From contig NZ_RCWE01000017.1 of the NCBI RefSeq assembly GCF_018448925.1, positions 1-64,000 of the forward strand: DNA of 64,000 bases, written 5' to 3'. The position numbers and the translations under genes were made by a program. Below, piece after piece: positions 8,901 to 16,776 of the stretch. The DNA is from Photorhabdus akhurstii (lineage in GTDB: Bacteria; Pseudomonadota; Gammaproteobacteria; Enterobacterales; Enterobacteriaceae). The notes beneath the pieces were generated by a model, which made no database searches, was not told the origin of the DNA, and worked only from the letters and a program-made list of their open reading frames with translations. How positions within the stretch are numbered: position 1 is the first letter of the stretch; every line of letters begins with the position of its first letter.

Positions 8901-10103
8901 TGACGCATTGGCTTGGTCGGTGCTGTCGTAGCCGAGAAAATACGCTGGCATGCTGTTAGCGCCTTCTGCCGCTACATCGTTATTAGCGTTTCGATCGGTG
9001 TAGTCTAGCTCGTACAAGCCTGAGCCGATTTTCACTAGCAGGGCGTTCCCTTCTGCCGGGAGGCTACCCGACCTGATCAGTGTTTCGGCGTTGATGGTGT
9101 TGGATTTGGCGAATAACACAGGATTGGCGGCGAACTGATGGATATCGGCGCTGCCCCGACGAGGCTCAGAGCCGCCATTCATGGGCACTAGCTCCCCTTT
9201 GAGTTCACTATCCCGTAGTGCTTGTGAGAGCAGCGCCGGGTTGTGTACATCGTACCCGCGCGTCTGCAAGGTATGCGCCAGGGCCTTCTCGATCGGAATA
9301 TCGGTCAGCAAGGAGTGTGTACCTGCCGCCGCAATCAGTTGCGCTCGGGACTGACCATGACTGCTCGATCCGCCCGCGGCCGTTTCAGAATAGGAAATGC
9401 CTTTGCCCACGCGATACATACCAGTCGGAGTGTGTTCGACAAAGGCTGTCGCCGGTAACAGTTCGTTAAGCTTTTTGCCGATGGTTTGGGCATGCTCGAT
9501 CCCGGCTCTGGAAAGGTAGATAACGGCTTGGTCGGTACGGCTGCCCAGATTTTTCGGCCCCATGATCTTGGCCTGTTCCAGCCAGCCGCGATTGTCATCA
9601 TTGAACAATTGGGTCAATGCCCGGGCAAGCACGTTGAAATGCACCTTGCTAACGTTGATGGTCAGCCGTGCGCCAAGCTTGCCGCGGGCGCCATAACGTT
9701 GCGCAAAATCCTTGGGCAGCATTCGGAAAGCTTCAGCATTGCCCAAGGCGTCATCAGTTTGCGAAGCCAGAGCTGTTTTCTCATTGCCTTGTACCAAGAT
9801 GTCGACTGTCGTGGCGCGTGTCGCCAGTGCCTTGATATAACCGACAAATGCCTGTTGCTCGTTTTTATCGAGGCTACTGATACCGACCGGCCTGTCATTA
9901 CTGTAGCGCCGATAAGCGTTGCCCTCTAGCGTCTGTTCCAGCGTTTTCTGTTGCTGGAGAAGCTGAGGACTCCACTTGCGACCGTTTTCACGGAACCCCT
10001 TCTTGATCTCTTGGATCAGCATTTGGATCTTCGGTTTGCTCTTCATCTCTTTAAAGGTCGCCTGCGCAGATGCAAGCAGCGACTGGTAGCTGTTACTAGG
10101 CAT
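2937..10103 (-). CDS. Large MARTX-like toxin: HopA1-like region, C58 protease, TcdA/TcdB-type pore-forming domain
   Basis: A 2388-residue secreted toxin with an AAGGAGA site at 10113-10119. Residues ~140-265 resemble HopA1-type effectors (RTDQAVIYLSRAGIEHA, later GKGISYSET). Residues ~350-470 include a TcdB/LifA-like segment ending YRVYHDGRVNSSLLYDNVVM. A YopT-type C58 cysteine protease follows, with Cys791 (SGGRCYPLVRAMA), His881 (NTPNHSMMVGN) and Asp900 (YYFYDPNVGIF). Residues ~1195-1285 form a Gly/Ala-rich hydrophobic stretch typical of TcdA/TcdB pore-forming domains. Residues ~1500-2180 are beta-rich, with recurring short strand patterns. Near 2200 a single RTX-like VVLHGGADDDTYRL occurs, and the C-terminus resembles a type I secretion signal. 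There is no RTX repeat array and no recognisable glycosyltransferase. It is last in the operon with its own exporter. The likely role is delivery of the protease into host cells, inferred from domains. Confidence 0.85.
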   Translation of the reverse strand: MPSNSYQSLLASAQATFKEMKSKPKIQMLIQEIKKGFRENGRKWSPQLLQQQKTLEQTLEGNAYRRYSNDRPVGISSLDKNEQQAFVGYIKALATRATTVDILVQGNEKTALASQTDDALGNAEAFRMLPKDFAQRYGARGKLGARLTINVSKVHFNVLARALTQLFNDDNRGWLEQAKIMGPKNLGSRTDQAVIYLSRAGIEHAQTIGKKLNELLPATAFVEHTPTGMYRVGKGISYSETAAGGSSSHGQSRAQLIAAAGTHSLLTDIPIEKALAHTLQTRGYDVHNPALLSQALRDSELKGELVPMNGGSEPRRGSADIHQFAANPVLFAKSNTINAETLIRSGSLPAEGNALLVKIGSGLYELDYTDRNANNDVAAEGANSMPAYFLGYDSTDQANASPAYVDIPKHAIAGSFLFTGTLSGGSVVVTSLDANTYRVYHDGRVNSSLLYDNVVMAVDYKDYQAAATTENLAVAYMQYVNDQWQLALQRQEYQQDGQTLRLKLRGGEEPLSIQIADSQVIERNQAQFATYREEIHQRLKKVAAQFGVSVEGIADGVYREGEFSLDHPAIAAWTKLRTEVYDRINTDTKQLTNKRDKLYEERRTSSRHDLIDQQIKQINITLEYYKAQYDTVLREASFVEQSWLWQQIKSRDGMAAVVRIDNTSMQNSGPEHTSSVGERYAIAEAHQHNVHGTAFTNGQRHFRDINIPGLYDRMSALEMKSLFLKGQLTPEQQGALSVHITETSQAEYIDKVLKWTAVYSEDFHRAGSSFDRLAPQDFYLSLVGDKSGGRCYPLVRAMAVALANNGETGINSLVEKLFLAAADPHASSSTLLTNSLIRLHSNNVEAVQASTARGQVKLSEVVSLLKGATKTSMFALNTPNHSMMVGNTIGLEGRRYYFYDPNVGIFAFNDAVSFFRAMKNHLVGRKLAAHYGSLGDELTPIFNLVEIDTGKMAKVPVGNDLNVADLTRPDELTTVIEQRRQVEQAVNAQVRIAKDARLHTALATLDAEQWGARFAEASTRLAQENNLDQRWMPVISNTEDQGEGRYRVQFINRDQPEETRWVSSGDTTFIEFRRFVDEHMLTLSQHFTFEHGQIRPKSGISEAAPVDGLNAGFAIQTLIQWFADKNRNDAARGIASPDLATALKVHSYLNFVQMAHGGVQDVTKITALVRTALRGEVMAAETSLKDFTSILGHTVNEGAGVLFGGAMVGLDAYELAHAENDVQKAVFGTQLAFDSASFVTGTAGVGAGLMGASTAGAVLGGAGVILGGLAVGFTALAQAFGAVAEDAKAVGRYFNTLDDAYKGNGYRYDNEKKVLVPLPGAVIKTLDLRKNQIDFDSQYIYRTHSGSTGSGRINYFFWIGDFPKMVHDRSQAIEVRSGIGYKDASRSLEHGDSNVVILPGTPKSYINYEYMQLPGATTRHDAGFDVIRRLEEDKRFDYDFYIFPGEVTIRRIHQEYVATPIEVVLDQRNRQLIVPELPKELHGYLHYEIKGAGGEYLIGLNEGASVKLTSDAPHNLVGSTPSRWIIDSSQLASDSISVSKNRLVVGGMAVELDSDWKEQVLVVNRKGEVREVDFASLTAQVVSEDASKWQVPGQQIEQHLNDLAKAHQLHGQYVVVENYSHNGRDVGRAFYDVTNKRMLFTDTTHEQTKHAQLGAVMGNHAYFYDADNAAAWRVDIATGQIDAQFEPWFNQSAGQISRLWQEGDAVYLARRYQLKGKEAELSYRLLGDRMELVSAVGDDALLQLSARTGRHGDELKTILQGYESNSTQRETPTYMLGARLIQPTSAALVTVFGVDTAGVAHRYWIRTSDGTLIKPNLAPPADWTLHFEAHEQTRSAWPIPADLVLAGSIPRPAGTEVFFFYSKEQKALFRQEGPGQTVLDANHPSALRISTPELANLVNLNGSLLAITEDGRVARLDAQGQLNYEAVNEHWLKGRTHWWRDLANITDTTTLAVFGIKGSDGKSLLPVWYHNGQVVAASAALSDKSLQFLGFEMDGTSARLFEPESGKLYRQPAMTANALAAAFGADQVLDDSAQLPAASELTPELHLKSAQQVDVGMRLITVKGEILLRTNNGELQLVGVDKGWQQNNLAQLSQALTKLADQWQAKGILTLQDNKEPGWFDIGSGQIFSGNGIPVSDNLRFVGIAAGEKAAYVYSPTTQALYQIKDGNAQMLNKFTAVERIGSSLLLQGGGVGGSKDDLTPPIIAGVDSVVLHGGADDDTYRLNKAMWSHYRTVIIDNDDRGQALDRLILPLADPQSILVNRHDDDLVLTDSSNGTALVVRQVFGSQAMAHRHLQIELEGSSSVINVDHLVEGFTRRSYTKEGLMELSWASNQPVITTHAVDAVPGAEKPNLAKLSGAMASFPDTGGAREHLPQIRQASLSVLVSSLS

Positions 10104-10169
10104 GATGGTTCTCCTTAGGAAAATCCTACTTTGGTATTTACGGGTTACAACGCTTCATGAATGGCTGGA

Positions 10170-12359
10170 TTACGGTGGACACGGTTGGTCGTTTGCGAGC
10201 TGAGAATCTTTCATCTGTAAGGTCCACAGCCGGGTATAGAGTCCGTCCAGAGCGAGCAGTTGCTCGTGGCTGCCCTGTTCGACCACTTGACCTTGGTCGA
10301 TCACCAGAATCCGCTGGGCATGGCGCAGGGTATTAAGACGATGGGCGACGCTGATCACTGTACGGCCCTGAGCAATGCGCTGTAGGTTAGCCATCACCGC
10401 TGCTTCCGACTCGTAGTCCAGGGCGCTAGTGGCCTCATCCAGTAGTAGTATCCCCGGATTGGTCAGCAACGCTCGGGCTAGGGCGATGCGTTGGCGTTGC
10501 CCACCGGAAAGCTGGCCGCCACGCTCGCCGACTTGGGTTTCATAGCCTCGGTCCAGCGCGTTGATAAAACTATCGGCTCCGGCCAGAGTCGCTGCTTCAT
10601 GCACCTCCGCATCGCTGGCTTGGGGTCGGCATAAGCGGATGTTTTCGGCGATGGTGCCGGCAAACAGCACGCTTTCTTGCAGTACTATGCTCATGTTGCG
10701 ACGCAACGCTGCCGGATCTGCGATCGCCAAATCGATTCCATCCACCAACACTTGGCCGTGTTGGGGCACATAGAGGCGCTGCAACAACCGGGCTAGGGTG
10801 GATTTACCTGAGCCGGACGGACCTGTGATGCCGACGAATTCGCCGGGATGAATTTCGATGTTGAGGTTGCGTAACACCTCATGACCATCCTTGTCATAGC
10901 GAAAGCGCACGCCCTTGAAGCTCACTCCTCCCTGTAACTTGGGTACGGAGGCCAGGCCGCCATTGCCACTTTCCCCCTCCTCATCAAGAATGTCGCCAAT
11001 CCTGCGCATTGAGATCAGGGTGTGCTGGAAATCCTGGCAGATCTGGGCCAGACGCAGAATCGGTTGGGTCACGTGTTCTGAAAGCATGTTGAAAGCCACC
11101 AGCTCCCCTGGGCTGAGTTTGCCCTCCATGACCAGAGTAACGCCCCACCACAGCAGCAGGGCGGAGGTTAGCTTCTGGATTAGGTCGATCCCCTGACCGG
11201 CCAGAATCCCTACCACTTTGGCGCGGAATGAGGCGCGGACGAAGGCGGATAGCTGCCGCTCCCAGCGGTGTAGGAAGCCGGCTTCGGTGGCGCTGGTTTT
11301 GATGGTTTCGATGCCGGTGACCGACTCGGTAAGGAAGGCGGTGTTGTCGGCCCCTAACTCGTATTCCCGTAATACCCGGGTACGCAGTATGGGTCCGATA
11401 CATAGCCAGAACAGGAAGTAGAGCGCCAGGGAACCGAGTACCAGCCAGGTTAGCTCGGTGGCGTAGAGGAACATCACGGCTACAAACAGGCCAACAAAGG
11501 CCAGATCCAGTACCATAGTCAGCGCCGAACCGGTGAGGAATTGACGGATCTGGTTCATTTCGCGCACCCGGGCGATGATCTCTCCGGTCTGACGTTGCTG
11601 GAAATAGCTCATAGGCAGGGATGTTAGGTGCTGATAAAGGCGGCTGGAAAGCTCGGAGTTGACCTTGCTGGCGAGGTTGGCGAATAGCCAGGAACGAAGG
11701 AATCCATAGACTGGCTCGAACAAAGCCAGGGTTAACATGGCGATTCCTAGCACTTGCAGGCTAGATAGACTACGGCTGACCAGCACCCGATCGATCACGT
11801 TTTCGAACAGTATGGGAGTCACCAAGGCGATCACTTGTAGCATCAGAGACACTAAGATCACGTTCCTGAACTGGCTGACATGCTTACGGATGGAAGGCAC
11901 GAACCAGCCGAAGCCAAATTTCTGCCGTTTCGGCGGTTCGGTCGCTTCCGCCAGCAGCACGGCGCCGCCTTGCCAATGGCTGGCGAGGACGGACCGGGGA
12001 TAGCGACATGTCTTGCTCGCGCTTGGCTGATACAAGGTAACTAACTCGCCCTCGACTTTTTCTAGCACCAGCCAGCCCTGTTCCGTATCCAGCAGGATAG
12101 GAAGAGGCAGAGTGTTGAGACGGCTCATATCTGTGGTGATGTGGCGTGCCCTCAGGCCGATCCACTGGGCGCAGCGGCATAGATCTTGGCTGTTCGAGAC
12201 TCCTTGGGCGCGTCCGAGACGGTGGCTCAGTTGTTCCGGTTCCACCGCCAAGTTGAAATGGCGGGCGGCATGAGCCAGAGCCAGTAGGCCGCCATCCGTT
12301 ACAGCCTTGGATTTGTCGACGGTGGTCGGTTTCGACAGAATAGATTCGATGGTTGACAT
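10170..12359 (-). CDS. Type I secretion ABC exporter, RtxE/HlyB-like (second ABC of the system)
   Basis: A 729-residue ABC protein. Residues 1-140 form a C39-peptidase-like domain with no catalytic Cys (GGLLALAHAARHF at the expected site), as in HlyB-type exporters that bind but do not cleave substrate. Membrane helices lie at ~165-320 and 385-410. The ATPase has Walker A GPSGSGKS (513-520), signature LSGGQ (617-621), Walker B ILLLDE (637-642) and an H-loop SVAHRL. ATG 12359 overlaps the adaptor's stop (TAATG), so the genes are translationally coupled. Together with the first ABC protein it should form a heterodimeric inner-membrane pump, the MARTX arrangement. The toxin gene starts 66 bases downstream. 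Confidence 0.9.
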   Translation of the reverse strand: MSTIESILSKPTTVDKSKAVTDGGLLALAHAARHFNLAVEPEQLSHRLGRAQGVSNSQDLCRCAQWIGLRARHITTDMSRLNTLPLPILLDTEQGWLVLEKVEGELVTLYQPSASKTCRYPRSVLASHWQGGAVLLAEATEPPKRQKFGFGWFVPSIRKHVSQFRNVILVSLMLQVIALVTPILFENVIDRVLVSRSLSSLQVLGIAMLTLALFEPVYGFLRSWLFANLASKVNSELSSRLYQHLTSLPMSYFQQRQTGEIIARVREMNQIRQFLTGSALTMVLDLAFVGLFVAVMFLYATELTWLVLGSLALYFLFWLCIGPILRTRVLREYELGADNTAFLTESVTGIETIKTSATEAGFLHRWERQLSAFVRASFRAKVVGILAGQGIDLIQKLTSALLLWWGVTLVMEGKLSPGELVAFNMLSEHVTQPILRLAQICQDFQHTLISMRRIGDILDEEGESGNGGLASVPKLQGGVSFKGVRFRYDKDGHEVLRNLNIEIHPGEFVGITGPSGSGKSTLARLLQRLYVPQHGQVLVDGIDLAIADPAALRRNMSIVLQESVLFAGTIAENIRLCRPQASDAEVHEAATLAGADSFINALDRGYETQVGERGGQLSGGQRQRIALARALLTNPGILLLDEATSALDYESEAAVMANLQRIAQGRTVISVAHRLNTLRHAQRILVIDQGQVVEQGSHEQLLALDGLYTRLWTLQMKDSQLANDQPCPP

Positions 12360-13750
12360 TATCGTTCCCTCAATGCTTCAGACTGGTACTGTTGCAGTGG
12401 GCTGAGTAGGTAGTCGATCACCCGCCGCTCACCAGTGCGGATTTCGGCGGTGATACTCATGCCTGCTTGTAGCGGTACCTCATGTTCGTCCATTGCGATG
12501 GAGGAGCGTTCCATCTGGATCTGTGCGGGGAATATCAAGCCTAGTTGTTCATCCTTGACCGCATCCTTGGAGACGTGGGCGACCTTACCCCGTATAGTGC
12601 CATAGCGGGTATAGGGAAATGAGTCGACTTTAATCTCCACCGGCTGGCCCGCGTGCACGAACCCCACATCTTTGTTCAACACCATCACCTCGGCCTCCAG
12701 GGGGGTATCATCGGGCACGATCACCATTAGCTGTTGGGCCGATTGCACTACGCCTCCCAGCGTGTGGATCGCTAACTGTTGCACCACGCCGTCGACCGGC
12801 GCCCGCAGGCTCTGGAGCCGCTGTTTTTCGCCGGCCTTTATCAATTGCTGTGTCATGACCGCGACGGCGGTTTGAGCTTCGTTCAACTGGTCGTAGTATT
12901 CCCGGCGGGTCTTGGTCAGGTAGCGGTTCCGGCTCTCCTCTAGTACCTGATATTGCGCCTTGAGGACGGCCAACTCGGCGTACTGTTGAGAAAGGATACG
13001 TTCGATCTCTAGTTTTTCCTTCTCCTGTTCTAGTAGCTCGACTTTTGGCAGTAGCTTGCTGGCGGCCAGGGTACGACGGGCCTCAAGACGCACTTTGATA
13101 TTGGTTAGTAGTTTCTCCAGCTCAGTGATATCGGCGTTACGCGCACTCTGGTTCGCTTGGTTGACGTTCATCTCTCCATCCAGACTTTCTAAATTGGCGA
13201 CCATCTCTTTCCAGATGCTGACCAAGTGCTCTCTAGCTAGCTCGACCTGTGCCTGCGGTATACTTTCCTGTACGGCGAAATGCTCAGTAGGGGTTTCGGT
13301 TAGCAGGGCCTGTAATCTAGCTAGCTCCAACCGCTTGAAGTTTAGTTGCTCCTGCCGCTCTTTCAGCTCGGCCTCGACTCCTATGGGGTTGAGTTTGATC
13401 AGTACATCTCCGGCCTTAACCTTTTGTCCGTCACGTACATGAATCGCCACAATCTCGCCGGGTTCAAGGGACTGGATCACCTTAGAGTGGCTGGACACCA
13501 GCAGCCGGCCTGTGGCGTTGGCATGAATATCTAGGCGACCGCCAATGGACCAGAGTAGAACCACCAGCAGAAATAGGGTCAATGCTATCGCTGTGCGCCT
13601 TGCCCAAGGAGCGGGAGGGCGTTCAACGATCTCCAGGTAGCCGGGCTGAAATTCGTACTCGTCGCGGGTGCGTTTCATCGCTTTAGGAGCGTTACGCTCC
13701 CGACGCCAGGCCAGGAGGACGGTTTTTAGGTGTTTCTTGAACGACATCAT
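12359..13750 (-). CDS. HlyD-family periplasmic adaptor (RtxD-like)
   Basis: A 463-residue membrane-fusion protein linking the ABC pump to a TolC-type outer-membrane channel. A short cytoplasmic N-terminus is followed by one membrane helix at ~53-70 (ALTLFLLVVLLW), a lipoyl half-motif (EPGEIVAIHVRDGQKVKAGD), a long coiled-coil hairpin at ~120-310, and the second lipoyl/beta-barrel part (LRAPVDGVVQQLAIHT). The C-terminal AGMSITAEIRTGERRVIDYL matches HlyD family ends. ATG 13750 was chosen because it overlaps the upstream stop as ATGA and lies 5 bases after a GGAG site. A longer in-frame start at 13786 would sit well inside the upstream gene. No tolC gene lies in the window, so a chromosomal TolC is presumably used. 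Confidence 0.9.
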   Translation of the reverse strand: MMSFKKHLKTVLLAWRRERNAPKAMKRTRDEYEFQPGYLEIVERPPAPWARRTAIALTLFLLVVLLWSIGGRLDIHANATGRLLVSSHSKVIQSLEPGEIVAIHVRDGQKVKAGDVLIKLNPIGVEAELKERQEQLNFKRLELARLQALLTETPTEHFAVQESIPQAQVELAREHLVSIWKEMVANLESLDGEMNVNQANQSARNADITELEKLLTNIKVRLEARRTLAASKLLPKVELLEQEKEKLEIERILSQQYAELAVLKAQYQVLEESRNRYLTKTRREYYDQLNEAQTAVAVMTQQLIKAGEKQRLQSLRAPVDGVVQQLAIHTLGGVVQSAQQLMVIVPDDTPLEAEVMVLNKDVGFVHAGQPVEIKVDSFPYTRYGTIRGKVAHVSKDAVKDEQLGLIFPAQIQMERSSIAMDEHEVPLQAGMSITAEIRTGERRVIDYLLSPLQQYQSEALRER

Positions 13751-15867
13751 GCCGTCTCCTTTCGTAATTCTTGCTGTATTTGCCACAATCTGGCGTAGCA
13801 GCCTTCCTTAGCCAGCAACTGGTGATGGTTGCCTGATTCGGTGATAAGGCCCTGCTCCAAAGTGATGATGCGGTCGCAGTGACGCACCGTGGACAGGCGG
13901 TGGGCAATGATGATGACGGTGCGCCCTAGAGCGATCTCGGCCATGTTGGCTTGGATCAGCGCCTGGGATTCGTCATCAAGGGCGCTGGTCGCTTCGTCGA
14001 AGATCAATATCTTGGGATTAGCCATCAGCGCACGGGCGATGGCAATGCGCTGGCGCTGTCCTCCCGATAGGGAGCTGCCAGCCTCGGCCAGAACCGTGTC
14101 ATAACCCAGAGGTAGTTGCAGGATAAAGTCATGTGCGCCTGCCAGTTTAGCGACTGTCATCACCTTCTCCAGCGAGGCGGAAGGATCTTTGAGTGCTATG
14201 TTGTGGCGCACGCTACGGTTGAACAGATAGTTCTCCTGTAGTACCACCCCAATCTGGCCGCGCAGGTAGCCGGGATCTAGCTGGTGTAGAGGAATGCCGT
14301 CGATTAAGATCTCCCCTTCGTCCGGAGCGTAGAGCTTCTGTAATAAGCGGGTCAGCGTACTCTTACCCGAACCGGAGGGACCGACAATGCCTAAGTTCTC
14401 GCCGGATCTGATATGCAGGGTAATCCTCTGCAACACTGGGGCTTGATGGGGCTGGTAGCGGAACACTAGGTTGCGTATTTGTAGATCGCCAGAGAGTGGT
14501 TGTTGAGGACGGATGTTCCCCTGCTCCTGCTCGACGGGCAGGTTGAGTATGTCGCCGAGCTTATCGACAGCGACCCGGGTTTGGACAAACTGTTGCCACA
14601 GGTCGATGAGTTTGGCGATGGGTTGATTGGTGTGGGATACCATCATGTTGAAAGCGATCAGTTGGCCTATGGTGAGTTCCAGAGAGATCACCATGTTGGC
14701 GCCCAGCCAGATGATCCCGACGCCGGTCGTTTTTTGTAGCAGCATAACCCCGTGGCTGATGAAGCTGTTGAGGGTCTGAGTGCGGAAACCGGCTTCGACC
14801 ATGTTCGCGGTCTGGGATTCCCAGCGCCGTTGCATCCTAGGTTCTACCGCCAGGCTCTTGATGGTTTCAGCGCCGCTGACGGACTCGTTCAGGAATGAGG
14901 TATTGAGGGCCGCTGTCTGGAACTGTTGTTCGATGCGCTGTTGCAACGGTTTGGAGCTAAACCAGGCCAGCAGGAAATAGAGAGGTAATATCGCTAGTAC
15001 CACACAGGTTAGGGACGGCGATAGCCAGGCCATTACCCCGAAGAAGACAAAGGCGGAGGCTAGGTCCACGCACAGGGTTAGCATGGAGCCGGTCAGGAAG
15101 TCACGAATGTTGTCGAGCTCTTGCACTCGGGTGATGATAGCGCCTACCTGACGGTGTTTGAAGTAGAGAAGGGGCAGGCCGAGTAGGTGCCGGAACAGCT
15201 TGATCCCCAAGGTGATATCGATGCGGTTGGCGGTGTGGGCGAAAAGATATTCGCGTAGTCCCCGGAGCACCACTTCGAACAGCCCAACCACCACCAGCAC
15301 GATTACCAGTACGTCCAGGGTGGACAGCGCTTTGTGTACCAACACTTTGTCCATCACCACTTGGAAAAACAGGGGGGTGACTAGGGCAAGTAATTGAAGC
15401 ATTAGGGAAAAAAGCAGCACCTCGCCGAGGAGGCGGCGATGATGGATAAACGCAGGTATAAACCAAGAGACATCGAACCGGAGGGAAGCTTCCCCTAACC
15501 GGATCACCTCCCCGCTCCATCTGGCTTCTAGCTCGTTGATGGGGAGTATTTCGGGTGAAACGGCATTAGGAGATTGGATCAGGGCCTGATCAGTGGAAAG
15601 GCGAGCTAATACAACAAATCCTCCCTGTTTGTCGCGAAAGGCCAGAGGCAGGAGCTTGGGAGTTAATCTGGAGAATTTTAAGCGGCACAATGCCAGATCA
15701 ACATCATGTGCCTTGCCGTACTCTTTTATTGCAGGTTTCAGTTTGCCGTGAGAGAGCAAAGGCTGTGGTTCCTGAGCCTCACCTTTAGCTAATTGTAATA
15801 ATAATCGGCAGCAGTTAAGAGCGGATGGCAATGTATCGGCATTGCCGGATATATTTTCCCTATTCAT
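13747..15867 (-). CDS. Type I secretion ABC exporter, RtxB/HlyB-like
   Basis: A 706-residue first gene of the toxin operon. The N-terminal ~130 residues are a worn C39-like domain without the DCGPACL-type Cys motif. Membrane helices lie at ~150-205 and 262-305, with a further one near 375-395. The ATPase has Walker A GPSGSGKS (496-503), signature LSGGQ (600-604), Walker B ILIFDE (620-625) and an H-loop IIIAHRLST. It is similar in layout to the other ABC protein but clearly diverged, as expected for paired RtxB/RtxE subunits rather than a recent duplicate. The start has a GAGGGAA site about seven bases upstream. The gene is read away from the NRPS cluster. It could be mistaken for a bacteriocin exporter, but the lack of the catalytic Cys and the gene neighbours argue for toxin secretion. 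Confidence 0.9.
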   Translation of the reverse strand: MNRENISGNADTLPSALNCCRLLLQLAKGEAQEPQPLLSHGKLKPAIKEYGKAHDVDLALCRLKFSRLTPKLLPLAFRDKQGGFVVLARLSTDQALIQSPNAVSPEILPINELEARWSGEVIRLGEASLRFDVSWFIPAFIHHRRLLGEVLLFSLMLQLLALVTPLFFQVVMDKVLVHKALSTLDVLVIVLVVVGLFEVVLRGLREYLFAHTANRIDITLGIKLFRHLLGLPLLYFKHRQVGAIITRVQELDNIRDFLTGSMLTLCVDLASAFVFFGVMAWLSPSLTCVVLAILPLYFLLAWFSSKPLQQRIEQQFQTAALNTSFLNESVSGAETIKSLAVEPRMQRRWESQTANMVEAGFRTQTLNSFISHGVMLLQKTTGVGIIWLGANMVISLELTIGQLIAFNMMVSHTNQPIAKLIDLWQQFVQTRVAVDKLGDILNLPVEQEQGNIRPQQPLSGDLQIRNLVFRYQPHQAPVLQRITLHIRSGENLGIVGPSGSGKSTLTRLLQKLYAPDEGEILIDGIPLHQLDPGYLRGQIGVVLQENYLFNRSVRHNIALKDPSASLEKVMTVAKLAGAHDFILQLPLGYDTVLAEAGSSLSGGQRQRIAIARALMANPKILIFDEATSALDDESQALIQANMAEIALGRTVIIIAHRLSTVRHCDRIITLEQGLITESGNHHQLLAKEGCYARLWQIQQELRKETA

Positions 15868-15881
15868 TATAATTTTCCCTC

Positions 15882-15901
15882 ACGTGATACCGTTCTCACG
15901 T
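15882..15901. promoter_or_regulatory. Inverted repeat in the 5' region of the toxin-exporter operon
   Basis: ACGTGA (15882-15887) and TCACGT (15896-15901) are a perfect 6-bp inverted repeat separated by 8 bases. It lies directly upstream of the ribosome site of the first exporter gene. It could be an operator or an mRNA hairpin affecting initiation. No regulator is assigned. Confidence 0.35.
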
Positions 15902-16063
15902 TATTGGCATAAAAAAAAATCTCTCCGCAAGATGATGTATTGCAGAGTCAATTAATAATAATTTGTATTAATAGCACGGGCTTTAATTCGACTATATGTC
16001 ATTTCCATAGGTGGGTGCAAGTTAAAGCTAATGAAAGTTGCGATTAATTAATTGATATTATAT
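15902..16063. other. AT-rich region expected to hold the toxin-operon promoter
   Basis: No gene is visible. It separates the leftward exporter operon from the rightward NRPS remnant, so the operon promoter should lie here. A TTGACT hexamer on the minus strand at about 15948 is a weak -35 candidate, and no convincing -10 can be assigned. Confidence 0.4.
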
Positions 16064-16340
16064 TAAAAAATAGGAATGAAAATAAAATATCTCATTTTGG
16101 ATCATAAGATGAATTATTTATTTCATTGCGGGAAAAGTAGTGTCAAAAAATTGTTAATTTATCGTTGCTAATATTTCGTTATTAATCGGGCTATGGTATT
16201 CATCATCTGAATATATTGAATTGATATTAAACATATCCGTTTTTATTTTTTATGGAGGGAAAGAAGTTAAGAGAGAAATATTGGTGATGGTTGTCAGGAA
16301 TACCGCTTTCAAATTTTTAACAAATTCGTTTAGGTTATAA
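16064..16340 (+). repeat. NRPS 5' leader repeat, degenerate copy 0
   Basis: A diverged copy of the leader found before each NRPS gene. It keeps ATAAGATGAATTATTTA, AAAAAATTGTTAATT, a CGGGCTATG block, TTGAATTGATATTAAACAT and the end TTTCAAATTTTTAACAAATTC followed by an ATG. The two hairpins that are intact in the other copies are broken here, consistent with a leader whose gene is dead. Relative to the others it also has a 13-base-class expansion in the TTGTTA...CTATG interval. Confidence 0.75.
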
Positions 16341-16755
16341 ATGACCCTTTACTACTAACTGTTTTGCAACCTCCTCAGTTACCTTGTCGAAACAGCCAGA
16401 GAGTGAACAGAACTCAGTTGGGTAATGAATCAGCAGATTTGCATGCTGATATGGTCACACGCAAAAATTGGAAGTAGACGAGCATCATTCATAACGTTGC
16501 ATCAGAATCTTCTCCCGCTGTTTTTTTGTAATGGATGAAAAGCCAGAGTCTGTGAGCATAGAGTCGTCGTTGGGCTGGAAACGGGTAATGCCTGATACTT
16601 CTCTTGAGCTGATTGCGATACCCGGTAGCTATTTTAGTTTGTTAGAGAATAATGAGAATAAAACTGTTTTAGTTCAGGCTTTGAATAAGGCGTTAGCAAT
16701 TAGTTATTCAGTTGTAAAGCGGAAGTGTAATACTGATATTAGTCAGGAATATTGA
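16341..16755 (+). pseudogene. Collapsed NRPS gene: N-terminal scrap joined to a thioesterase tail
   Basis: The old start ATG 16341 follows the leader but stops after five codons. About 16359-16430 aligns with the start of the intact NRPS genes (compare TTGCAACCTCCTCAGTTACC here with TTGCAACCCCTCCAATTACC at 41857, and a shared CAGTTGGGTAAT). From about 16491 it jumps to the last ~65 codons of the thioesterase (AACGTTGCATCA, then an open frame from ATG 16531). That frame ends in IPGSYFSLLENNENKTVL, whereas intact genes have GNHFSLLE, so the presumed catalytic His is Tyr here. The whole module region has been lost. It shows that a fourth NRPS paralogue once stood here. No function is expected; a 74-residue peptide could be made from 16531 but lacks any active site. 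Confidence 0.85.
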
Positions 16756-16776
16756 ATAATTTAACCTTGATATGAT

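Noticed and set aside
2937-10100. Long plus-strand frames opposite the toxin gene (for example 3375-3827 and 9486-9929)
   Set aside because: They are antisense shadows of a GC-rich coding frame with clear domains on the minus strand.
12359-13786. Longer start for the HlyD-family adaptor at 13786
   Set aside because: It would overlap the upstream gene by about 40 bases without a ribosome site. ATG 13750 has a GGAG site and an ATGA overlap.
16531-16755. A stand-alone 74-residue gene
   Set aside because: It is the eroded end of an NRPS thioesterase without an active site, flanked by NRPS leader and terminator remnants.
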